DNA of 64,000 nucleotides. It comes from Dryomyza anilis. Lineage: Eukaryota; Arthropoda; Insecta; Diptera; Dryomyzidae. Location: NCBI GenBank assembly GCA_951804985.1, contig OX638133.1:35923963-35987962 (forward strand). The letters run 5' to 3'. Position numbers and translations under genes: made by a program. Within the stretch, counting starts at the first letter, position 1. Every line of letters begins with the position of its first letter. Below, one piece after another: positions 55,193 to 64,000 of this stretch. The notes under the pieces are model-generated. The model was not told the DNA's origin, searched no databases, and saw only the letters and a program-made list of their open reading frames with translations.

Positions 55193-55920
55193 TTTACTTT
55201 ATACCGGCTTAAATGAACTTTTTTGGTCAAATATAAATTTAATTTATGTACAAATATATAAAAATAATGTTTTTCCATGAACCGACTTGTGGTTCTCCAA
55301 AAAAATAAATCGTAATTTGGTACACCTACCCATTTTTACATACGGGTATTAAATGAAAGGAAATTCTTCAGCGATTATTTTCAGAATTTGTATATCCTGG
55401 TTATATTTGTATCACATTAAATGGTAACTAAACATATGTGTAGCGTATTTATAGTCCGCTTAGACCGACTATAATAATAATAATAATTATAATAATAGTT
55501 TGGCGCTACAGTCCTGTATAGAACTTCGGCCGAGCTCTCTCACCATTTTGAGCTGTGCGTGTTAAATTTGTACTCAAAGTGGTGGGACCTACAGTTTATT
55601 GCCGAATCCGAACGGCGGGTGAGAGCTTTTCATATGCAATGGTTTACTCTCGTAGATTTGCCATTTACTGACGAGAGGTAGCGCGGTAGAGAAAAATGTT
55701 TCCATGAAAAGATGTTAGCCCCAGTCCATGCTTGAACCGGGGACCTTTCGGCTCGCAGTCCAACGCACTAACCACTGAGCTACCGCTGAGCTACGCTGAA
55801 CCACTGAGCTACGACCGACTATAACTTTTAAAATTCTCACTAACTTCATCACTCTAACTATCACAATTTCCTTATACTTCAAAATTTCCCATGTGACCTA
55901 ACCTTTCTTACTGGTTTTTA
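55193..55920 (+). mobile_element. Family A element 3' part, interrupted by a SINE
   Basis: TTACTTTATACCGGCTTAAA, GTGGTTCTCCAAAAAAATAA, GGTACACCTACCCATTT and TGTGTAGCGTATTTATAGTC run to GACCGACTATA at 55463-55473. They resume at 55813 with GACCGACTATAACTTTTAAA and end at CCATGTGACCTAACCTTTCT. The SINE at 55474-55812 sits exactly in the TATTTATAGTCGGCTTAGACCG segment found intact in other copies. Confidence 0.85.
55474..55812 (-). mobile_element. tRNA-derived SINE copy, minus strand, with 11-bp target duplication
   Basis: GACCGACTATA flanks both sides (55463-55473 and 55813-55823). The (AAT)n tail is on the left and the tRNA-like head on the right. The head carries an extra CTGAGCTACGCTGAACCACTGAGCTAC duplication of the D-arm region, with the B-box complement CTTGAACCGGGG. 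It is inserted into a family A element. Confidence 0.9.
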
Positions 55921-56349
55921 TTTACTTCGTACTTCAGTAGTTAGAGAGCAATTTGTAATGAAGTATTTTTATTTTATTAACATTTTATATTAATTTCGCA
56001 TTGTATATTAATTTGGCATAATTTCATAATTAATAAATTTCCTATTTTTGTCGACTTGTTTCATTTTGTATGTAGCCATATTATGGCAATAGAACTGATG
56101 ATTTATTTATTTTGCTGATACAACATTTATTTTGTTGATACAACAACGTTCTCAGTTATTGTAACCTATGTACGATATTTTGGAGAATGAAAATGTATTC
56201 ATGAGGTTACCGCAACCGAATGTGCAGTTGCACGGACTAAGATGCGGTCATAGTAAAATAAGGTATGCACGTTCATTTTAATAACATGACGTTACAACAA
56301 ATGTGTTTCGATTGAAACGTTGGGTCGATTAACCTCATGCAAGGATTTA

Positions 56350-56560
56350 GCGTCGGTAGTTCATCGGTTAGTGCGCTGGACTGTAAGTCGCTCTCGGCAG
56401 TCAATGGCAAACTTATGAGAGTAAAACATTGCTGACTCGCCGTTCGGATTCGGCATTAAACTGTAGGTCACACCACTTTGAGTTTAAATATAACACGCAC
56501 AATTCAAATGGTGAGAGGGCTCTGCCGAAGTTCTTGCAGCGACATACCATTATAACTGTT
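56350..56560 (+). mobile_element. SINE copy with internal deletion
   Basis: The head GCGTCGGTAGTTCATCGGTT..AGTGCGCTGGACTG jumps to CTCTCGGCAGTCAATGGCAA, losing the B box and first body segment. The 3' body (CCGTTCGGATTCGGCATTAA) and (ATT)n tail are kept. Confidence 0.85.
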
Positions 56561-56569
56561 ATTATTAAA

Positions 56570-57290
56570 GAGGATTTTTCAATGTGTAACATTGGCATAA
56601 ATTAATTAGAATATTTTAATCTATTAAATTATATTTCAACTTTTGATATTTATCAACAATTTTTTTTAATAAAGGTCCTGAAATTTGGTTTGTAATTTTC
56701 TCAGAAACGGGAAAGGCACTCTCATATTACATAGCAGAAATTAAGAAAAATCTTGATATATATTAACCCAATGATGTCATAATCATAATTATTCTCTGTA
56801 TTCATACAGAAGCTCAATACACAATGTAGAATCTATATGTCAAGACACACACAAAAGCAACACTTAATGGAATTTTCTGCTATTTTCCTCTTATAAATTT
56901 TACTCGAATGAAAATTCATTTCCAACTCTGCACTAGTATTGTATTTTCGTTTGAGTCTGTCTTTCAATTTGTTGTAGTTGTTGCGCTAATCTGGCCACAA
57001 ACTCTGTGGTAACAACAACAACATCAAAATTATTGTTGCTACTTCATTTTCCTTGAGTCTTCAAGACGCCTTGGCAAAGTCGCTGCATCCATCCATTCAA
57101 TTAATTTAATTTAGTGTCAACCATTGTACCATCAACAGCATCAAGTATAATTCGCTTTACAACAAAGAGTCGTTTGGCTGCTTGTGGTTATGCTGTGCTT
57201 TAGGCCATGTTTACAGAGCTTTCAAAGCTTTCCATTCAGCACCAAACACTGAATGTCGCTGTGTTAGAGACCTAAATCGAGTGCTCCTCT
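56570..57290. other. Gene-free unique sequence
   Basis: No exon or repeat recognised. Sequence complexity is higher than in surrounding repeat-rich stretches. Confidence 0.4.
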
Positions 57291-57297
57291 GCATAAT

Positions 57298-57640
57298 GTC
57301 GCCATCTTGGCAAAATGGCGCCCAAGTGGATCATCGTCATCTTCTTATTACATTCAATTAGACGTTGTTGGCGTTGCCAGCTCGCAGGCAAATTTAGCAA
57401 AATCTCAACTTAATGGAAAATGACAAAATGGCGCAGTCAACTGAGTGTGTGTTTGTGTGTGTGGGAGAGTGTATGTCGTATGCACATAGTTATATCTATA
57501 TATTTGTGTGCGGTTAAATTTGCAAATTTAATTAAATTCAGCATCTCATGTGTGTGAATGTGATGGCATCACACTTACATGTAAAGTAGAGTGAGTGGAA
57601 GACAGAGAGAGAGAGAGTGAGCAATGTAGTCAATGCTTAA
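57298..57640. promoter_or_regulatory. Candidate Polycomb-response-like element
   Basis: GTCGCCATCTTGGCAAAATG..GCGCCC and CAAAATGGCGCAGTC supply three GCCAT cores. Two are in the full CGCCATTTTG context bound by Pleiohomeotic. GACAGAGAGAGAGAGAGTGA at about 57601-57620 supplies GAGA-factor sites. Co-clustering of these sites marks fly Polycomb response elements. Function is inferred from motifs only. Confidence 0.35.
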
Positions 57641-57942
57641 TTGATGAAATTTCTGTGCAAATGACTGGAAATTTCTGGCTCAAGGCAGCGCATGGTGGCA
57701 GCACTGCAGAGTTCCATTATTGACGTTGTTGTCGCAATTTTGCTATTCAATAAAATACATAATTCATATATAATTGAATATTCAAAAAATGTTCATGGCA
57801 AAAACAAAAGCATTGCCATTACAACCAAATTGCACTTTGTTTGGAATGAGGATCGATACGTAAATTATAATTTATTATTAATTCATATTAAATTAATTTT
57901 TGTTTTTATTTAGTTTTTATTAAATTTTTGTTGAACATTTAC

Positions 57943-58256
57943 ACAGAAAAAACAATCGACGTAAATATAGCAACCGATATTGATTGCATTCATTAATCAA
58001 TCTAGCAATGAAATTCACTAATTTAATGAAGACATTTGCTATTCTTCGTTGTATTAGCATATATAATTGCTGAAAGTGCGCCGACTAATTAATTTGCTAC
58101 ATTGACGTATAAATATTCATATTAGCAAACGGAATTGCTGATTTAACGAAGAATAGCAAATATTTTGATTAAATTAATGAATTTAATTGCTGGATTGTTT
58201 AATGAGTACAATTAATATCGTTTGCTATATTTACGTCGATTATTTTTGTGTGTAAA
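57943..58256. mobile_element. Family D MITE, 314 bp, near-complete palindrome
   Basis: The left ACACAGAAAAAACAATCGAC..GTAAATATAGCAACCGAT arm is mirrored by ATCGTTTGCTATATTTACGT..CGATTATTTTTGTGTGT. The arms extend almost to the centre (GCGCCGACTAATTAATTTGC). Half-copies lie at 10733-10915 and 26768-26915, and a diverged relative at 16198-16981. Confidence 0.85.
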
Positions 58257-58294
58257 AAACGATTCGTAAAATAATTAATAATAAATCTAATGAG

Positions 58295-58435
58295 TAGCGT
58301 CGGTAGATCAGAGGTTACTGCATTGGACTGCGAGTTGAAATGTCCTATGTTCAAATCTGGGCTGGGTCTAACAACATCTTTTCATAGGAAACATTTTTGT
58401 ATACCGCGCAATACTTCGGTAGTCAATCCTACGAA
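58295..58435 (+). mobile_element. SINE 5' fragment
   Basis: AGCGTCGGTAGATCAGAGGT, the B-box-like TGTTCAAATCTGG, AACAACATCTTTTCATAGG and TATACCGCGC follow the SINE order and then stop. The head is more diverged than in 50354. Confidence 0.8.
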
Positions 58436-58436
58436 A

Positions 58437-58966
58437 TTTGACTATAAAATTAAAATATTTTTTAAAGAATATTATTCATATATCAGAAATTTACGTCTTA
58501 TATCCAAAAATTAAAGAAATTATATAAAAGTATAAAAAACTAAAAAAAAAATTGAAAAACATAATTGGACGGACCACGCCCATATTTAAAATTTTGAAAG
58601 GCTAATATTTCATAGATTTGATTTTAATAATTTACGGATCAAATTTCCACTATGAAATCCCGGGAAATAATGAAAAAAAAAGTGGGCGGATCACGCCCAT
58701 TTTTTGACCACATATTTTAAGGTGAATTCTAACAATATGTTTTAAACTTTATAACTATACCTTGAATACTTTTCGAGTTATTAGTTCCGAAAAAGTTATA
58801 TAAAAGTGACTTGTATGGGAGGTGGGCGTGTCCGTTGACCGATTTGGCTCATTTTCAAACTCAGTTACTACTTTTGGCTAAAATATATTGAGACGAAATT
58901 TCATCCCATTCTGATTAGTATTTCTCAAGTTATTCTGTATTCGGACAGCAAGACAGCAAGACAGCA

Positions 58967-59010
<44 letters not shown>

Positions 59011-59137
59011 GGACATGGCTAAACGGACTTGGGTAGTGATGCTGATCAAGATCCATACCGGACACGCCTCCTAAGGGGCGTTACAATATATGCACAAAGT
59101 TAATATACCCTGTACCTCATAGGTGTGGGGTATAATG
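58437..59137 (-). mobile_element. Family B (mini-me-like) element, minus strand
   Basis: Read on the minus strand from 59137: a TATACCCCACACCTATGAGG head, CCTTAGGAGGCGTGTCCGG, the GATCTTGATCAGCATCAC core, a pure (GTCT)n tract (about 58972-59012), then the body running to the AT-rich end. The sibling copy in opposite orientation is at 60089-60748. Confidence 0.8.
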
Positions 59138-59139
59138 AT

Positions 59140-59635
59140 TTTTACCAATTATTGCAATTCCAAATTACTTTTAGCTTAATTTAAACAATATATATTTAAA
59201 ATTTAGAGCATCCGTGAAGCGCATAAATGTTGCATATATCTAGATAATTTACGCTTTAAATAGAAACTGTGTTTTCGTCATATAATTTTTAGCTTTTTTG
59301 AGAGACAAAAATATATTAGGTAACTTTTTTAAATATCTTTAAAATCTATAAAAAATTACCACTTATTTATTTGGTTTACCACTGCTCCTTATACATCAAA
59401 ATCGTACATTGAACCATTTCGCTAAAAATTGACCAACTATATTGATTATTCTTGTAGGGGTATAAGTTTATACAACAACTTTTATTGGTGGATCATATAA
59501 AAAAATAATATAATATTGTAAAAAAAATCGGAGTTCAATTAAAAAAGTTGTCGTTTTGTGGCACTGTGTTATTATTTCAACCGGTAAATGCCATTAACTC
59601 TATAATTTATTTTTAGTTTTTTTTTATACTATTAA
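59140..59635. other. Gene-free AT-rich sequence
   Basis: No feature recognised. Confidence 0.4.
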
Positions 59636-59639
59636 TTTT

Positions 59640-60055
59640 TTTTTTGAAATTTTATTTTTTCGGACATTTTTTGATTTTCGAAAAAAAAAAAAATGTCTCG
59701 GATAATTTTTTTTTTTTAATTTTTTTTAATAACATTTTTTCCAACAACATTTTTTTCAACTATTTTCTAAAAAAAATTTTGTTTTTGAAAAATTCTTTAA
59801 AAAAATATATTTTTTTAAATTATTCATAAATATTATGATAACACGTTGTTTATCAATATGATGATTCAAATTCATTGTATTGAATATTTCGATCTTCACT
59901 ATAAAGTTCGATTGTATAAAAAATTTCATATATATATTGAATTTATTCATCAATATGTCATTTAATGAACGGTGGTATCAATTTGATGAATCTGGTAGAA
60001 AAGTTCGTAATATTGATGAATAAATTCGTTATATTGATATTTTTTTTCTGTGTCA
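59640..60055. mobile_element. Family C MITE
   Basis: AATATGATGATTCAAATTCA..TTGTATTGAATATTTCGATC, TCATTTAATGAACGGTGGTA and GATGAATCTGGTAGAAAAG match the other family C copies. The right end is TTATATTGATATTTTTTTTC..TGTGTC. The A/T-only left portion (59640-59825) is low in complexity. Confidence 0.7.
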
Positions 60056-60088
60056 ATAACTGTACTCTTGATCAGTTATATATATCAT

Positions 60089-60748
60089 TTTTATACCCTA
60101 CACCTATGAGGTACAGGGTATATTAACTTTGTGCATATATTGTAACGCCCCTTAGGAGGCGTGTCCGGTATGGATCTTGATCAGCATCACTACCCGAGTC
60201 CGTTTAGCCATGTCCGTCTGTTTGTCTGTCTGTCTGTCTGTCCGTCTTGCTGTCTTGCTGTCCGAATACAGAATAACTTGAGAAATACTGATCAGAATGC
60301 GATGAAATTTCGACTCAATATATTTCAGCCAAAAGTAAGAACTGAGTTTGAAAATGAGCCAAATCGGTCACGTTATTTCCCGGGTTTTCATAGTGGAAAT
60401 TTGATCCGTAAATTATTAAAATCAAATCTATGAAATATTAGCCTTTCAAAATTTTAAATATAGGCGTGGTCCGCCCAATTATATTTTTCAATTTTTTTTT
60501 TAGTTGTTTATACTTTTATATAAATTTTTTAATTTATGGGGATATAAGACGTAAATTTCTGATTTATGAATAATATTCTGAGGGTGGGAAGGTTAATTAA
60601 AAACTTTAAAATTAAGGTATGCAATTAAATATCCCACATTAATATCCCCACCAAAGGTGTAAGGTATTCCATAGTCGGGCCCGACCGACTATAAAAATCC
60701 GCCCCATGTGACCGAACTTACCCATGTGACCTAACTTTCCCAACTCGT
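60089..60748 (+). mobile_element. Family B (mini-me-like) element, plus strand, near full length
   Basis: The head TTTTATACCCTACACCTATG..AGGTACAGGGTATATTAAC leads to CCCTTAGGAGGCGTGTCCGG, the core GATCTTGATCAGCATCAC, a GTCTGTC tract (60214-60250) and the long body. It closes with GACCGACTATAAAAATCCGC..CCCATGTGACCGAACTTACC..TTTCCCAACTCG. The tail resembles that of family A, tying the two subfamilies together. Confidence 0.85.
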
Positions 60749-60754
60749 TTTTTT

Positions 60755-61315
60755 TCTGAATGTACCTTAATTTCGAATCTTGTTCTCGGATCATAGGTAT
60801 TGTGGCATAACTATTTTTAAAAATATGAAAATAATCTGACATGAAATAACCCTCAATTCTCTGGTATGTAAGATATTGATAATTACTATTACTGAGTCCC
60901 TGTGTGTGTCCTTAAGATCTCTGTTTACGTTAAATTTATCATATAATAATTTAATTTATTATATTTTACCATCAACCTGTACAAATTAAGCTTTCAAATT
61001 AATTTCTTTCTCGCACAAACAAACACTCAAACCTGAGCACATGAGAATATTCCCTAATGTGTGCGTGGTATAATGAACAGAGCCACAAATACGCAAAATA
61101 AACACAGCTCAGAGACCCGCTTTACGTTGCACGTTGTTCATCAAATAATTGCATTAACGTTGATTTGGAGCAAAGCATTTGGTAACCGACGAATGTGTGA
61201 ATAAATTAAACAAATGTCAAATGCAAAATAATAAACAAATCAAGAGAGATAAGTACAGAAACAAATAAATTTACGCAGACATGTTTGTAGAACAGCAAAC
61301 TAAATTTGAATACCA
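60755..61315. other. Gene-free unique sequence
   Basis: No exon or repeat recognised. About 61060-61210 is of ordinary complexity with CACACACAGAAAAA starting just beyond it. Confidence 0.4.
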
Positions 61316-61319
61316 CACA

Positions 61320-61445
61320 CACAGAAAAATTTTCGTCTGACATGAGGTTGGAAGAAAGGAATAGTTAGTTGTTACAACTCAGTTCATTCGGTTAAAAAGA
61401 AATTTATATGAATTGGTTGATGGAACTGCCATATTCGGTTGGCAC
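61320..61445. repeat. Family G fragment
   Basis: It starts CACAGAAAAATTTTCGTC and includes ACTCAGTTCATTCGGTTAAA and GCCATATTCGGTTGGCAC, loosely matching 54415-54705 in inverted orientation. Confidence 0.4.
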
Positions 61446-61499
61446 TAGAAATGTATTATAAAAAAAAACAGACAAAAATTGTTCAAAATAAATATTATC

Positions 61500-61912
61500 T
61501 GAGAAAAAAAAATTCCAAAAAAAAATTTGTTCGGAAAAAATGTATCCGAAATTTTTTTTTATTAAAAATAACATAAACGAACTACTTGAGAACTGAGAAG
61601 AACGTCAAAAAAATGAACAAAAATAAATATTTTGATTGAAATTTGATTTGATGGACAGTATTCTTCAATATGAAGTTAAATATGTTGTATTTTATGTTCT
61701 TGTTCATTAATATGATGAAACGTATGCTTCACATACAGTTCATCGTATTGAAGAACACTTTTTCGACAGTTACCAAGCGTTTATTATATTTATGATCGCA
61801 TTCATAAAATTGATGTCGTTAGTCATTAATATTATGAATGATTCTTCAATACAATGATCGTGGTTTAAAGAACTGAATTCATCAAAATTATGTATATATT
61901 TTTTCTGTGCAT
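61500..61912. mobile_element. Family C-related MITE
   Basis: TATTCTTCAATATGAAG, CATTAATATGATGAAACG, TTACCAAGCGTTTATTATAT and TGATTCTTCAATACAATGAT are diverged versions of the family C arms. The right end is ATATATTTTTTCTGTGC. Confidence 0.5.
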
Positions 61913-62002
61913 AAATGCATTTGATGTGCTCTAATTTATAAAAAAAATTAAATATATACGATTTTCTACACGCAGAATAACAGAATTTCATCATTGTGAT
62001 GC

Positions 62003-62265
62003 ACAGAAAAAAAAATGTACATCATATTGATGAATTCCGTTCTTCAAGCCTTTTGAAAAAATATTATGAACAAATTCATCAATATGACAATTAAAATTCA
62101 TTGTATTGAATATTTTGTTCATATATATAATGTCATTTAATGAACGGTGGTATTAATATGATGAATATAATGATTTTTTTTTTACCAACTACCAGATGTT
62201 GTTAAAAAAATTCATTATATTTATGAATAAATTCATCATATTGATGAATTTTTTTTTCTGTGTGG
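62003..62265. mobile_element. Family C MITE, about 263 bp
   Basis: The left CACAGAAAAAAAAATGTACA..TCATATTGATGAATTCC is mirrored by AATTCATCATATTGATGAAT..TTTTTTTTCTGTGTG. It contains AATGAACGGTGGTATTAATA and ACCAACTACCAGATG. It is the most compact copy and shows clear terminal inverted repeats. Confidence 0.8.
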
Positions 62266-62434
62266 ACGAAAGGAGATATTGTAATACATACTATTGAAAA
62301 ACTCTTCTTGTTTATAATATCCATTCATTAATTTTATGAAATTGTTCATTTATATGTAAAATTTTCCACCAATGAACGGTTATTCATCATATTGATGAAT
62401 TCTAACATTGTCTACTGGGGTGTCGAAGCACTAT

Positions 62435-62470
62435 GCTTTTCTCTCTCTCTCTCTTTCTCTCACTCTTCTT
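62435..62470. repeat. (CT)n tract
   Basis: TTTTCTCTCTCTCTCTCTTT then CTCTCACTCTTC supplies several GAGA-factor-type sites on the minus strand. Confidence 0.8.
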
Positions 62471-62474
62471 GCGC

Positions 62475-63540
62475 ACACTGCATCACTATATGAAACGCAA
62501 TTAAATCATCATCAACAGTAGCTATTGCTGTGGGGCTTTTCGGAGAAGGGTTTGTGGGGAGTCACCGGCTCCAGTTACTCTGTTTGTGCTTAATGAACAA
62601 ATTTCCCATTTTCATTAAAAACGCTTGTAACGCATATGAAATTCGATGTGTTTGCGTGTGTGTGTGTGCGTCACTCAGCCTGTAGAGATGCATTTAGACG
62701 ACCGAACGTTTCGTACCGTACGCTTAATTAAAACCTCGTGTGCCGTGCGCAACAACACGCATTTGCAAAATGTGGCAACGCCACGGTCGTCCATAGAATT
62801 GCATTAGAGCTGCAGGGCGAAAATTGCGCAATTCATAGTTTTTATTTATATTTTATATTTTCAATACAAAAAATTGAAAGTAAAGCAAATTGAATTTATT
62901 TGCAACCATGTTAATAAATTAAATTTTAACCATATACGCTAATTGTCACCTAAATTATTTGTGTAGTCACTAAATTTAAAAATCATCAACATATATTTGA
63001 AATTTCCGTTTCCGCTTCAGTTGTTTTCATTGCTTTAAATATGTGCGTAAGGCAGTAACTATTGATGCAATATTTAAACTGTGCGCCTTTCAGTAAACCT
63101 TTGAAGAAAACACAGAAAAGAAGAATTTCGTTAAAATTTGGCCGTAAGCAGAGTAAATGAAACGTAAAACGCCTACAAAAGATATGTAAAGCAGTAGAGT
63201 TGCCAACCTTAAAAAAAATATAATTACTTGTTAAAAATTTTACTTCAAACAAATCATGGGAGAATTGCACTTTACCGGCCGAAGCGATTAAAAAAATGGC
63301 CACCCCATTTATTTTTAATAAAAATTACAACAACAACAAAATAGTCGCTCGAACCCTTGGTGACCTTGAAAAATCAAAAACCGATACATCTACTTACAGG
63401 GTCATGTGGGTACTCAAATAAAAGACAATTGGCCTATAATTACAAATATGTCAACTTTAGCGCCCTCTAGACCAATTTATGTCCGTAGTATTTACACAAT
63501 TATGGGTGGTGTTTATTTTTGTTAATACAGGAAGTACATG
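62475..63540. other. Gene-free unique sequence
   Basis: About 62520-62830 is GC-richer with a (GT)n run (about 62655-62670). The rest is AT-rich. A minus-strand 105-codon frame at 62986-63303 has no recognisable domain. No exon is supported. Confidence 0.4.
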
Positions 63541-63559
63541 AAAAAAAAAATTAAAGCAT

Positions 63560-63875
63560 TCATTTTTTTTTTCTCTTTTGTTTTTTTGTGTTTCGTGTCT
63601 TGGATTCCGTGTTTTTGCTTTTGTTTTTATGTTTTGCTTTTGCTCTTGTGTTTTTGATTTTGTGTTTCTAGTTGTATTTGTATTTGCGTTTGTTTTTGTG
63701 ATTATGGCTTTGCGTCTGTTTTGGGTCTATGCTTTTATTTTTGAATTTATCCTTTTCTGTTTTTGATTTTGCGTTTGTGTTTGTGTTTAATTTTGATTTT
63801 GTATTTGTGCTTTTGAATTTTTCTTTTGTTTTTATGTTTGTACTTTTGTTTTCATATGTTATTGTGTTTTGTAGT
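63560..63875. repeat. TG/TTTTG-rich low-complexity tract
   Basis: Irregular TGTTTTTG/CTTTTG/ATTTTG hexamer-like repeats. Frames of 62-64 codons rich in Phe and Val are a by-product. Confidence 0.8.
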
Positions 63876-63881
63876 TTGTGT

Positions 63882-64000
63882 TTGTACCCTACACCTATGA
63901 GATACTTTGTGCATATATTGTAACGCCCCTTAGGAGGCGCGTCCGGTATGGAAAAGTATATATCTTGATCAGCATCACTACCCGAGTCCGTTTAGCCATG
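63882..64000 (+). mobile_element. Family B (mini-me-like) element, cut by the window edge
   Basis: The head TACCCTACACCTATGAGATA, then CCCTTAGGAGGCGCGTCCGG, the core TCTTGATCAGCATCACTACC and GAGTCCGTTTAGCCATG lead up to where the GTCY tract would start. The sequence ends there. Confidence 0.8.

Overview
This window looks like non-coding euchromatin from a higher fly (Diptera). It is very AT-rich, has no bacterial-style gene packing, and is crowded with dispersed mobile-element remnants. These include mini-me-like repeats with the GTCY microsatellite and the conserved TTGATCAGCAT core described in dipterans, a tRNA-derived SINE family, Helitron-like elements, a hAT element, fold-back DNA, MITEs and decayed non-LTR retrotransposons. 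Drosophila-type promoter motifs and Pleiohomeotic/GAGA-type site clusters fit the same placement. The species cannot be named from the sequence alone.

Only one host protein-coding gene is well supported. It lies on the minus strand with its start at 24496. A 379-bp first coding exon (24118-24496) is separated by a 6.9-kb, transposon-filled intron from a 120-bp second exon (17096-17215). The phases match, and exon 2 encodes an octapeptide/eh1-like motif (HTIDAILGL) typical of paired-class homeobox regulators. The homeobox exon is not seen and would lie beyond the left end, so positions 1-17095 would be a further intron. A second, much weaker candidate is a two-exon 40-residue reading frame on the plus strand (41712-41753 plus 42099-42179).

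Layout: 1-17 kb, presumed intron with mini-me-like, SINE and MITE copies and a 21-bp palindromic tandem array. 17-25 kb, the two exons, the intron and a putative leader/promoter. 25-29 kb, a cluster of CGATATCG-rich inverted-repeat elements, then a decayed reverse-transcriptase gene invaded by a second LINE (13-bp target duplication), a SINE (9-bp duplication) and a half MITE. 29-34.5 kb, mostly unique sequence with mini-me-like copies. 34.9-36.0 kb, a Helitron-like element. 36.7-38.4 kb, a hAT element (8-bp target duplication) carrying a heat-shock-element array plus a TATA/initiator core promoter. 38.5-41 kb, MITEs. 41-43.5 kb, the small-ORF candidate and unique sequence. 43.8-44.4 kb, a Helitron pair. 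46.0-48.5 kb, a large fold-back-like structure with a 330-bp higher-order minisatellite. 49-56.6 kb, MITEs, SINEs and LINE fossils. 56.7-64 kb, unique sequence with a Polycomb-response-like site cluster, followed by mini-me-like copies and MITEs.

Little can be said about genes acting together. The visible order of events is transposon-on-transposon insertion, and the most interesting functional hint is the heat-shock-type promoter inside a mobile element. All boundaries were read by eye; repeat families are labelled A-K only for cross-reference.
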